Of a DNA stretch of 64,000 nucleotides, positions 11,870 to 23,342 are shown in pieces. The notes under the pieces are model-generated. The model made no database searches and was not told the origin of the DNA. It was given only the letters and a program-made list of their open reading frames with translations. Made by a program: the position numbers and the translations under genes. How positions within the stretch are numbered: the first letter of the stretch is position 1; each line of letters opens with the position of its first letter. Location of the stretch: positions 10,651,332 through 10,715,331 of the forward strand of contig JAJLRJ010000013.1 in the NCBI GenBank assembly GCA_024195265.1, in the 5' to 3' direction. This DNA is from Dendrophyllia cribrosa. Lineage: Eukaryota > Cnidaria > Anthozoa > Scleractinia > Dendrophylliidae.

Positions 11870-13330
11870 ATTCAAACATAAGCTTACACGATCTACAATG
11901 AAACTAAACAATCATAAAGAAATCGAATGTTATTTAGTAAAATAGCAATGATAAGATAAGCAAACAAAGGAACACCGTGATACAGCCGTCTATATTTTTA
12001 ATACCTGAAAACAGCAACAACAGCGAGCAAAAACATTCGGGCATAAGTTACGGGGAAGAAATGTTGGATCCAAACAGAAAAAAAATCGCAGCCAACCATC
12101 ATTTCACTTGCCGTATGACAGAGACCGATGAATTGTGTAGAGATCGACGCGGATCGACAACGTTCGTAAACAGACCCTGAAATGTCCGTGGTTGATTTTG
12201 CCGTCAAACCTCTGCCAGGCTTCATTTCACTTGCTATGTGATAAAAATCGGTCAATTCTCAACTTTTTTCCGGCCGTCGAAAAGCGTAAAGTTGCTTTTA
12301 TGCGCCGCAGATTAATAAGCGAAGCGAAAGCGTCCTTCTCCGATCGGCAGCAAGAGCTCTGTGACAGCGAGGCCAAAGTAGATACCAGTTCCCGCCCGTG
12401 AATTTGCCCCTGAAAAACACAAAAGAATCTTCGGGGGGAATAATCGGATAAAGAAGCATGAGAAAAAATCTTGATTTTTTCCCCTTGTAAATTGCACAGG
12501 ACACCCAACACATGATACAAGACATTCAACACGAAATTAGGATCGTGTTCGCAGACGAACGCAATTAATGACCATTAATTCAATTTTAAAAAATTCTCAA
12601 AAATTCGCATGTTTTTTCTTATTGGAGTCTCGATTACTTTCACGTTATTCCTAAAGACTCCAAAAAAATTCTTAGGCACTGACTCAAGACATTAAAATTA
12701 TTTTTTTAATCTCGGAACTAGGAATTTCCAATCACTCCCAGTTGTATGCAATTAAACCATTCTCAGACATTCTCAAAAATTTTATTTCAACTTGCATCTC
12801 TTGGAATTTTCAGACATGTTAAGACATTCCCAGAAAGGCTCAGAAATTCTAAGCTTTCAAATTTATCCAAATTCGCACGTGTTGATATTTTTAGGAATTT
12901 CTAGGAATTCCAAGTTTTCTGGGAATTTATTTTGTAAGAGTATGTCCGATTATTTTAACTTATATTTAAGATTTTGACAACAGGTACCGGTAGTCGTCGT
13001 CTGTTGCAATGCATTACGTATAAGCTGTTCTCCGCACATACACAGTAAATAAGGCGCATAATCCCCAATAATGCAGGCACTACGTGTGTCTCGAAAACGA
13101 AAACTAAAGATCCCTCGAAGACGACAAAGACCCCTCGAAAACTAATTCTACGGTTACCGCCTCCAACTCGAGCCCAGAGTCTAGGGGGTCTCGATCAGCG
13201 AATTCTGGACTGAATTAAAGAAACGCTTCTAAGGTTATTCTGGACTGGATTAAAATAATGCTTTTAAGGTTATTGCATTGTATTATTCTACAATTAAATG
13301 AAGTTGAAGTTCGAAGAAGTGTTATAATAT
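11870..13330. other. No gene recognised
   Basis: AT-rich spacer with short frames only. About 13088-13145 has a degenerate CGAAAACGA/CCCCTCGAA short repeat. About 12160-12420 is somewhat richer in GC but shows no known domain. Confidence 0.4.
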
Positions 13331-13690
13331 ATGGCATCGCTTGACCTTAAAGATGCTTGTTATTCAGCGTTGGTCAAGCCTACTTACAGAACATATCTTT
13401 GTTTTTCGTATGGAACAACATCCTCTACCAGTTTACATGTTTACTTAACGGCTTTCATCCTGTCCATGTAAATTTACCAAACTATTAAACCCAGACAAAT
13501 CGGTTTTCATCCCCTCCCAAAGGCTAGTTTTGCTGGGATTCATTATTAACTCGGTTGCTATATCTATCCCACTCACCCCTGAAAAGGCTTAAAGTTTAAG
13601 GATGGCGTGTTCATCCCTGATGGAGGGATTGCCCACAAAAAGGGATGTTGCTTGGGTGATGGGGAAAATTATCTCCTCTTTTCCGGGAGG
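13331..13690 (+). pseudogene. Reverse transcriptase relic, DIRS-like
   Basis: The first frame reads MASLDLKDACYSALVKPTYR, typical of the start of RT palm motif A in DIRS-type elements. A shifted frame gives LYQFTCLLNGF. A third block, PDKSVFIPSQRLVLLGFIIN and SIPLTPEKA, is the post-catalytic region. The part that should lie between blocks two and three, including the catalytic YxDD box, is missing, so an internal deletion of roughly 50 codons adds to the frameshifts. No tyrosine recombinase or methyltransferase domain of a DIRS element is nearby. A dead fragment. Confidence 0.65.
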
Positions 13691-13699
13691 CATCTAAGA

Positions 13700-14512
13700 C
13701 CAATTTATGCCAACATAAATTTAAAGTGTCTATGAAATGTAATTTATTTTTTGATGTATCGAACGTTTCACCTTTTTAGACCTTGGAATAAAAGGTTTAA
13801 AGTGTTAGAGACGATGCGAAACGCTTTTTTATGGTCTCAAAGTTAAGTTGTTGGCGCTAAAAAGTGGCTCCAATTTGTGTGCGCGGCCAAAACCAGTGTC
13901 ATATTACACTGTGACGTAAATAGTTGTACAAACTGCTGCGGGAATATAGAGAACAAGAGAGCTTACGAGAGACGTCGCTAGAGGTGGACCAATATTATGT
14001 GGCGAGCGGCCTCAAACATACGAGATATTAGAATTCTTCGATTACAGAGGGTGTAACAAGGCTTTATTTTGCTCCAAAGGAAATTAGGCCGGCGAAATAC
14101 ACGAAATTTGTTCGCCGACATCGGAAAGTACCTCAAGAGATGCTGTTTTCAATGAAAGCGCTTATTGTTAAGATTAATATCTTTTTACAAAAAAAAAAAA
14201 AAACATTCCGGCCGGTAAGGCCGTTTAATCAAGCATAATTTTCCAATCCATATCCTGTTTACAAGTTCCTCCAAGCCTCAGCTCGACTGGAGAGCCGTCG
14301 AAGTCAGTGAGGCCTACAAAAATATACTGACTCGATCGGCACTGACTGTCGAGTAATATAAATGTTTATACGGTATTCCGAATTATAAAATAAAAGTGCA
14401 GCGACGCAAGTGTTCACTAGCCGCCAGTGGTTAAAATTTCCAGAAACGTTGGCAAGACACTGAACTAAGAAGCTTAATTATTACTTATGTACTTGAGTTC
14501 AAACATTTTGAA
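13700..14512. other. No gene recognised
   Basis: Spacer with a poly(A) run near 14190-14203. No domain, TIR or duplication recognised. Confidence 0.4.
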
Positions 14513-14636
14513 TAGTAGTTAGTACAGTGCTAAACCGGGACCACCCCGACATGTCAAAATAAGCGGTCCTCACCGGCTCAGACCGCTTATTTTGACATGT
14601 CGGGTGATCCCAGTTTAGCACTGTACTAACTACTAC
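14513..14636. mobile_element. Short palindromic MITE
   Basis: Arms of about 55 bp, beginning TAGTAGTTAGTACAGTGC, pair with the end at 14636 around a roughly 12-base loop (14568-14580). No coding sequence. The target duplication is not clear. Confidence 0.75.
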
Positions 14637-14758
14637 TTGTTAGCAATCCGGTTATCCACGGGCCCCAACCCGGCAGCACAACCCACACCGGCCTGGTATA
14701 ACCAATTGGAAAAATCAACCCCCGTATATACCAACCCACATGGCGAACGTGCAAGCTT

Positions 14759-15238
14759 TCAAGAAATTCCAGATTCTGCTGTTACGTCTTTGGGTGATTT
14801 AACGAAACTAGTGCGACGAGTCTTAACAGGACTCGGCGCTTCAGAACTTTCAACCGAGCTGTCCTCAAGTTTTCTCTTCTGAGCTCTCTGAAGCTTAAGA
14901 GTGCTGCATTTGTTGGAGCAAGATTTGTGCCATTTTGCTTCATGATCTTTTAACGTTTGTTCTATTCCATTTCCCTCATCGAGGCTCGACAATGGGACTT
15001 CAATGGGCACTTCACCGATCTCGCGAAATTGATTCAAATTGTCTGCCAAACTTTTGTACCCTGAGCCGTAGTTTTTTCGAGTACTATTAGAAGGACACAC
15101 TAACTTTTCCTCCGTTTCTTTTTCACATAAAGCACACAAATTCCAGTTCTTTTCTGCCCTTACCTGACCAGTTTCCATAATCCAAGATCCAAAACACTGC
15201 AAGTTTCGAGCACGTTGTTGTTCGCAAGCTAAAATCAA
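14759..15238 (-). CDS. Small zinc-binding-like protein, transposon-associated?
   Basis: An intact 159-codon frame. Residues 35-51 contain a CALCEKETEEKLVC pattern (CxxC plus a further Cys), and residues 100-113 contain KWHKSCSNKC (WH-x2-C-x3-C), followed by a basic stretch QRAQKRKLEDSS. Two cysteine/histidine clusters about 60 residues apart suggest a zinc-stabilised fold. I recall similar proteins as common in coral gene sets, often next to transposons, but I cannot name the family or assign a function. There is no obvious intron partner, and the frame ends after a serine- and threonine-rich tail. It could be a single exon of a larger gene or a transposon accessory frame. The start is the first ATG in the frame. 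Confidence 0.5.
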   Translation of the reverse strand: MILACEQQRARNLQCFGSWIMETGQVRAEKNWNLCALCEKETEEKLVCPSNSTRKNYGSGYKSLADNLNQFREIGEVPIEVPLSSLDEGNGIEQTLKDHEAKWHKSCSNKCSTLKLQRAQKRKLEDSSVESSEAPSPVKTRRTSFVKSPKDVTAESGIS

Positions 15239-15239
15239 C

Positions 15240-16480
15240 CAGGCGCTACTGACAAAATCAACCAGGCACTACTTGCTGAGTGTCAACATCAACTAAAGAT
15301 ATATCCCGGGCAACAGGGAGGCCAGATTAAAAAACAAATTGATAGAATTGTCAAAATTAACCGTTTCAAATTAAAAAAGCAGCCTTTCCGCTTGTTTTAT
15401 CGTAAATTCAGAGTGTCCAAGCCAAGAAATTAAATAAGCATGAGCCCGCTGTCTCAAACCGCTGACCTCATATTAAAATTCCCAAAATACCGGCTTGGGG
15501 AGAAAGATCCAGCTGGGGTCTTGCTTTTATTTTAATCTACATGTTTAAAGCTACATTTACTGAAAGTTTCATACTTGTATCACAATTTGAACAATTCCGC
15601 GATTTTTTGTCCCTTATCTCCCGGACTATATCGTTGCACCGACACATCACATGACAGCCATTTTTTTCGCATTTCTAACATGAATAACTCATAACCTAAT
15701 TGCAGCAACTGTGTTTGAAGAAAATCTATATATTAAAAGATTTTTGCGTGAACGTCCTTAAAGAAACATTTTTATTTAAAACTATAATCTTTAAAGTATT
15801 TTATGTACCTGGATTCTTGTCATGATGTCTTCCATGCCAGAAAACTCAGTTTTACACCCTATGGTTCCTTAATCGAGAATTATGATTTTCTTTAAATAAT
15901 TACGCACTTTTTTCGAAGTCAACAACAACTGTAAGTTGCAAGTGTTCTTTTTACAAATTAAAGGACCTATACACCAGGGGGTGGGGCAGAACGTTGTACC
16001 TGACACAACTAAAGAACTAAAGTTACTTCTACATCTACACATATTAAGTCAGTGAGAGTCTTTACAAGCATCACGTCAACTAAGTAAAACTTGCAATATA
16101 CTTAAAACGCACGTGTCATTGCATTTTGCGCGACAACTACAGAAAGGTCTATGGATTTTTTTTTTAATATTAACTTACTTCTTCGCGTAAAGGTCGAGCC
16201 TAAGTGAGAACGTTGAACTATAAACCTGTCCTGAAACTCGTTATACTATGTCGTGTAGGAAAGGAGTGGGTAACGCAAGGAAGTACCATGTTGTTCTGTT
16301 GTATTGATTGACACAAACACTTTTCAACCAAGACTACAAAGTGGTTTTATTAACTGCATTATAACCGTGCAATTACCCTTTAGACTGAAATGTCCTTCTT
16401 TCGTTGTCGCATACTATTTTTGGCAAGAATTCAGTTACATTTGACTACAAAACAACAGCGACAAATAGATCGCTATAGAA
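15240..16480. other. No gene recognised
   Basis: AT-rich spacer between the zinc-finger-like frame and the second duplication copy. No TIR or domain seen. A direct repeat of about 16 bases (AAAATCAACCAGGC) lies at 15230-15265. Confidence 0.4.
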
Positions 16481-19400
16481 CATATGATAGGTGCCAAAGT
16501 GTCCTCAGGGACTGAGCACATGTTTTATTTATCTTTTTACTTGTTAAGCTAGAGGCGAATCTAAGGAAGATGCCCGGGGACCTCGTCTCCCCGCGAATTG
16601 TTCCCTGTTCTTTTACAATAACATTACAGAAAAGTCTAGATCCGCCGCCCGGGTCTAAGGGAGACGACAGTCCAATTGGAAGGAGGTAAGAGGGCTTGTC
16701 GGATCGATTCTGGTAAAAATTTTTCTAAAGTTCTTTAGTTTTTGGAATCACATGAAAGCACGGACGAGTGTTAACATTCCAAAATATTAATGTTATCGAT
16801 TCGTATCAATATTCCAACAAATTTATAACCGTTGTAGCTCACAAGGGACGACGGAAGCCCATAAAAGCTTCAAGTCTAACTGAGCTTGAGTTTTGAACTT
16901 CCCTTTGCAATCACCGATCTCTTTGTCATTTCAGCGGGCTTTAAATCTGGCTTAACAGTTTTAATTATAATCAACAAAAAATTAAAAAAGAAACAAGGTA
17001 TAATCGTAGGTCTAAGATCGTCACTTATTAGATTACTAGTATTTTGTAGTCCTAAGATAGTTTTTGTAGTTCCATTGTAGTTCAAGTGACGTTCACGTTC
17101 CCGGCAAGCATGTTTACAAAGTTGACTTTTGTAAGCTTGAAAGTGGCTGGTAGTTTGGTCAAAATGTGGCGATTTTTCTGGGCAGTCCCACATCTCGTTG
17201 AAAATACCGTACAATGGGTTCTCCTCCTGGTATCTCTTACCATCTTATTGCAGATACTAGCAACAACACCCGTGTTTACACTAGATCAGTCTATATTGGA
17301 CAGGCTTGAGTGTTAATCTGAACAAAAGCTGCAATTCACTTTAAGAGAGTGTCCACGATAGGACCAGGCAGGAGGTGATAATACTCAAATCACCGATTTC
17401 GCTCAAACTTGGCACAAAGGTTGAGGGTCATGAGTAGATACATGTACCAAAATATAAGGTCAAATTTTTTTATTCTCTCTGAGTTGTAGGGTCCCCCCGA
17501 AAAATGGCCATTTGGCACAAATTTATGCATATTAATTAGCTAAATTTAGTCGAGTGGTAAGACAACAAAAATAGCAGCCTGGTAATAAAAACTACTAAAT
17601 CGTATTTTATATTGATCAGTCTTGTAGCAAAATGTGTTATTGGAATCGGTTGCTTTGATTTTCTGCTTTCCTAATACCGAAAGTGAAGGGCATATTTGGT
17701 CATTTTCACGAGACGCCAAAATTAGGTCATTTTAGATCTTAATATCTCCAATAGGCAACAAGCTAACAACGTAGTTTTAATACCAGAAGTAAGAAGTATC
17801 TTTATGCTTTCGAAAAATATAATAAAATTTTTGGGCAACTAAAAAGCTTTTTAGTATGAAGGAATTTTTGCACCTCACTCAACGATTTCTGGCGATTTCA
17901 TCAAAATTCGGTAATTAAAAAAAGTGGTTTAATTTTAATGAAATTGCAAGAAAAAGACAGCAAATGCTCAGCTAAGCATCACTCTGCTTAAAACAATGCT
18001 AGAATTAGCAAGAAAAACTTTTTGAAGCACATTTCATGAGGTTTGTAAATGAGGGATTCTGTCTTTCATACTTCATTTTCAATGCAAAAAACAATGGGAC
18101 ACTTCTCTCTACAATAACTCTGAATTTTCCTTTCAGGCACAATAAGGAACACAAAAAAAACAAAGGCTAATACATACATGTCATTTAAGTGCTTCAGACT
18201 CATTGTTAGGGTCCATTGCGATCGGGCCAAATCAGTATATTTTTTAAAAGTTCGATCTCCTTATTCAGCTCTTCGCCGATATTTAGCGTGCAGTTCATCG
18301 CTGTTGACTTTGCTATGAGAATATTCATTGCTACCTTGTTGTAATAGCTTTAGTTTATGCCAGTAAGAGTGAGACAAATAAGTTATAAAACCACGGGAGA
18401 ACCATAAACGCCATCGAAAACTGTCAACATAATGTTTGGAAAACATTCTTCGCCATTTTGAAGTTAAATTTTTGAGCCTGTGTTGTGGTCAGTATGGACA
18501 ACGGACTACCGAATTACCGGATCGACCGACTACGGACTACGCATAATATATCGGATAATTTCTTGTAAAACGCATACAGAATATAAAATTTGGACTGGTT
18601 AATTTTGAAAATTCTCTGTTTATAGTCAAAACTGAAGAGCAGAAAACTTTGAAAATTTTTAAATTGTTGAGTTATTTGACACTAATCCTGGGTTAGCTTA
18701 ATCGTGCTTTAATGGACTGGATAATTTTTTACAGTCGATTTTCAAACACTGATTTTTTCGAACTTTAGAAATAAAGATTTGTGACCCGGTAAAATTCAAT
18801 ACCAAAATGTCTGGGAAATCGGATGATTCCTTGAGGACAGTTATCTTTTGTTTGTCTTTTGCTACCAAATGTAGCAAAATGTTTAATGTTTCATATTTTA
18901 CAACTCTAGCAAAAACTATTTGCAATTTCAGCATTTTCCCTATAAATTTGAATTGTTAGTACCAACATAACCCAAACTATTTACCTTATCTTGCATAACA
19001 CATCACAGGTTATGTATTATAGATAAAATATTTCCGAAATATTGTAAAAGCGCAAAAACCCAAGGGAGGAGTTGCAATCAACCCCCCCCCCCCCCCCCCC
19101 CCTGTCTTTTGGTTGCACTTGGATGAGTTTCCAGTATAGAGTAATAAGAAAAAGATTTTCGACGAATCATTCAAAAGGCAATCGACCTACCAAGTTATCT
19201 GTTTCCATTCCATTTGAGCCTATCATGTCTCATGCGCAGTAAATAATATACAGGTAACAATAAGATCCAAAAAGGTTTTTAAATATGACTATCTAGATGC
19301 TTTTAACTATTATGTAGTAACATAGTTGTAGTATAACTTTTCTACCGATCCCTTACCTGGCCTTAACGGAGACGTGCGGCTCGATAGAGTACTTCACTAA

Positions 19401-22400
19401 AAATGGGGTTCTTGTCTCTTAACGGGGTCTCGATTCCATCACTTTTTGTCTTAAACGGGGTATCTTTTCATGGCCTAATGCCACAATCAGGATTAGCATA
19501 TATATTAAGTTATACAAAATGTAGAAACCTAACCGCAAGCCGATTTTGAACTAGTATTTTGTTGGCGCTAACTTCCGTTAACTTCGGCATTCAAAATGGC
19601 AGAGAATGTTTACTTCTGTCTCCGACCTTATGAGCTAGTCTAGATCCACCAATGGCTCATACTTTGTTTCACCCACAAACCAAAATGAAAGCAAAAACCA
19701 AAAAAAAAGCAACGAAAAAAAAAACAAGACAAATGTCGAATTATTTTTAGAGCGGTCAAGGAATTATTCGATTTTCCAGACTCTTTCGTATTGAATTTTC
19801 TGGTCACAAATCTTAAGTTATGGACTGTTTTTTGCAGTTCGAAATAATCAACATTTGAAAATCGACTGTAAAATTTAACCAGTCCAAATCTTATATCCTG
19901 TATGCGTTTTACACCAAGTTATCCGTTATATTATGCGTCGTCCGTGGTCCGTACGAGTTGTCCGTCGATCCGTCGATCCGGTAGTCCGTTGTCCATACTG
20001 ACCACAAGACAGGCTCAACTTCAAAATGGCGAAGAATGTTTTCCAAACATTATGTTGACAGTTTACGATGGCGTTTGTGGTTCTCCCGTGGTTTTATAAC
20101 TTATTTGTCTCACTCTTACTGCATAAACTGCAGCTATTACAACAAGGTAGCAATGTATATTCTCATAGCAAAGTCAACAGCGATGAACTGCGCGATAAAT
20201 ATCGACGAAGATCTGAATTAGGCGATCGAACTTTTAAAAAATATACTGGATGGCCGGATCGCAATGGACCCTAGCAAAGAGTCTGAAGCACTAAAATGAC
20301 ATGTATGTATCAGTCTTTGCCTTCTTGTGTCCCTTACTGTACCTGAAAGTAAAATTCAGAGTTATTGTAGATCGGAGAAAAGTGTCCCACTGATTTTTTT
20401 TTTTTGCACTGAAAATGAAGTATTAAAGACAGAAACCCTCATTTACAAACTTCGTGAAATGTGCTTCAAAAAGCTCTTCTTGCTAATTTTAGCATTGTTT
20501 TAAGCAGAACGATGCTTAGCTGAACATTTGCTATCTTTTTCTTGCAATTTCATTAAAATTAAACCACTTTTTTAATTACCGAATTTTGATGAAATCGCCA
20601 GAAATCGTTGAGTGAGGTGCAAAAATTCCTTCATACTAAAAAGCTATTTAGTTGCCCAAAAATTCTATTATATTTTTCGAAAGCATAAAGATACTTCTTA
20701 CTTCTGGTATTAAAACTACGTTGTTAGCTTGTTGCCCATTGGAGATATTAAGATCTAAAATGACCTAATTTTGGCGTCTCGTGAAAATGACCAAATATGC
20801 CCTTCACTTTCGGTATTAGGAAAGCAGAAAATCAAAGCAACCGATTCCAATAACACATTTTGCTACAAGACTGATCAATATAGAATACGATTTAGTAGTT
20901 TTTATTCCCAGGCTACTATTTTTGTTGTCTAACCACTCGAATAAATTTAGCTAATTAATATGCATAAAGTTTGTGCCAGATGGCCATTTTTCGGGGGGAC
21001 CCTACAACTCAGAGAGAATAAAAAAATTTCACCTTATATTTTGGTACATGTATCTACTCATGACCCTCAACCTTTGTGCCAAGTTTGAGCGAAATCGGTG
21101 ATTTGAGTATTATCACCACCTGCCTGGTCCTGCCTGGTTTTCTGGTAGACACTCTCTTAAAATTCAATTTTCTTATGTTTTGAACTGTAAGCAAAGGACG
21201 TACGCATTGCTGTGCACAATGCAAAGATCCTTGTCAATTTCTGTATCTAGTTTCGATTATTTTAATCCCTGCATAAAAACCCGAAGAAACCCAAAATGTG
21301 GATGAAAACATTCACGAACAAAACAGCAGCGTGATCATCTTTCAGAATTGTTCACGGTTAAGTGAGCTATAAATTGCTTTGTACGTTAAGAACTATCATT
21401 AAAGCCTGATTTAGACCTAAATAACTTATTGTGTTTTGTGTATGGATGTTGTCGTTCTTGTTAAAAATGCAATCACTCGAAAACATCAAACCTAATGAAG
21501 AGGGCAGGTCGCGACCAACTTCAAAATGTGAAGTAACTTTTGGTTGTACACTGAACGTTTTTGGCTGATCATATGACTTGGCGGTGGATGCAAAAAAGTA
21601 TTGGTTCTTAGTGCGTTGATTATTTCGCCAGTATATGAATGCGAAGAACGATATGCTTTGTGCGTATGCCCGAAACCAATACTTGCCGCGGAACACCCAG
21701 TTTACATACCACATCAAAGGTTATCCATGTGTTGTTTCTTGACTGCCCTGGAGTCTCTAAGCCGCATTTTTAGTCTGGGAGCCAGCTCCGAAAAAAAATC
21801 GATTTGTTGCACCCCCTGCTATACTTGTCTGAATAGTTGGGCCAGTGGGACATCACCCCGATGCTTTTTCTACCGGGTACCTTTTTGTCCCGCTTTGCTA
21901 ATTATGCAAATTTTAATTATGTCATGGAGTTTTAAATAACCGTAAAGTGTAGAAAAAATTGGCCCAAATTCTCCAAATTTGGACACAGCATTAAACATTA
22001 ATCATTCTTACATTTAAGCATATTTTAAAGTTGTTTCCTTAGAAACTGTTGCTACGAGAGGCAATTAATTAAGATCGTAGAGTTACGTCAATTTTCCATA
22101 TGTTTCAAATGGAAAATGATTTTAGTAAAAGTTGTCTATCAGAGTTGTGTGGCACGATTTTATCACATTTTGTCAACTAAAGTGTTTTTATATCTCCGTC
22201 TGCTATAAATAGACGTTCTTTACTACTTTTTCCAAGCGTCAAACCTCAACGTTTGGTCAACGGACGCTTCAAGACACGCCACAGTTGTTTACGCTTTCTC
22301 GTATTGGTCACACATGAAAACTATAGTCCTTAATCTTATAGTTATTGCAATAACCATAGCTCCTAGAAGAGTAAGTAATGTCCAGGATTGCATGCAGAGG

Positions 22401-22550
22401 AGGCCACGCTACTCCATGATAGGCATCACAAAGTGTCCTCATCTATAAAAGTTCCCCATAACACACATAATTCTGTCACATATGAAGTAATCTGAAAATG
22501 ACAAATAACAGTCCTCCAAAACAAGCACCACTTTTATGAAATTTTCTAAT
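16481..22550. repeat. Segmental duplication, copy 2
   Basis: Matches window positions 1-2860. The extra length comes from the foldback element at 17345-21156. The match ends at 22550, 42 bases before the Penelope-like element begins, so that insertion may have been involved in the breakpoint. The same short frames occur as in copy 1. Confidence 0.9.
17345..21156. mobile_element. 3.8 kb foldback element with TTAA duplication
   Basis: The ends are long imperfect inverted repeats of about 1.4-1.5 kb (17345 to about 18842 against about 19750 to 21156), starting GAGAGTGTCC. TTAA flanks both sides (17341-17344 and 21157-21160). The matching position in duplication copy 1 has one TTAA (839-842) and no insert, so the boundaries are read directly. 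The central spacer contains a C-run (19081-19102) and a copy of a G-run MITE-related sequence (about 19330-19640). No transposase is evident, which suggests a non-autonomous piggyBac/Kolobok-like foldback. Confidence 0.9.
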
Positions 22551-22643
22551 TTTCTAAGCGTACAAGAGACAGTTACACGTTTCAACCCACTTATGGGTTT
22601 TAATTTTAAGAAAAACGACAAAACGTTTTAGTTTAAAAACATG

Positions 22644-22671
22644 TTTCGACAGCAACTTCTGTCATCTTCAG
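22644..22671 (-). ncRNA. Hammerhead-ribozyme-like core, inverted copy
   Basis: Same core as at 24862-24889, on the opposite strand, within the inverted terminal copy of the Penelope-like element. Confidence 0.6.
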
Positions 22672-22774
22672 TTAATAAGTAATGTACAAAGCGTTGACAG
22701 TGAATATATAAGTGGGAACAAATGTTAATTATGCTAGTAACAACAATGTAAATAAAAGCGTGGCAATGTGAGAA

Positions 22775-23155
22775 TTATAAGGATAGTTTCAAATTTACAT
22801 GATATAATTGTTGATTCAAAGACGGTTTTTCTCTATTAATATGAAAAGCCTCTTTTATCTTAAGTTGGAAACTCGTAGAAGCGTGATCTAAAATATGAAA
22901 GCAATCTTGTGAACACAAGGTACGACAATGTTCAGAATTCAGTAGATGTTTGAAAATGTGAGAGGTCCTGTCATTGACTAAGTGCTCACGCACGCGTGTG
23001 GAAAAATGTCGGGTTGTCTCGCCGACATAACAGGCATTACAGCCCGCACATACAAACTTATAAACCACACGCGAACGAAACCCGTCAGGGACAGGGTCTT
23101 TCACACTAAACATGTTGCCTATCTTAAAGGAAGAAAAAACTAATTTTATATCCAA
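22775..23155 (-). pseudogene. Inverted partial copy of the GIY-YIG domain
   Basis: The 126 residues are the same as the C-terminus of the plus-strand Penelope-like protein apart from about one substitution (G for D near residue 13). It is part of the inverted terminal copy, not a separate gene. Confidence 0.9.
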
Positions 23156-23342
23156 ATCATTGCAATAGCGCTTGATAAAGTGACGAATCTTTTTCCGAGT
23201 AACGACAGAAAAATGTCCTGTGTAGGGCAGCTTAAAGTAAAATGTAGGTGAAGTGGGAAGAGAATCCCGGGGACAATGATTACTTTACGAGAACATCTAT
23301 CCTAAAGGCTCCCAACCAGCAAGAATTTATGGCCTCCCTTAA

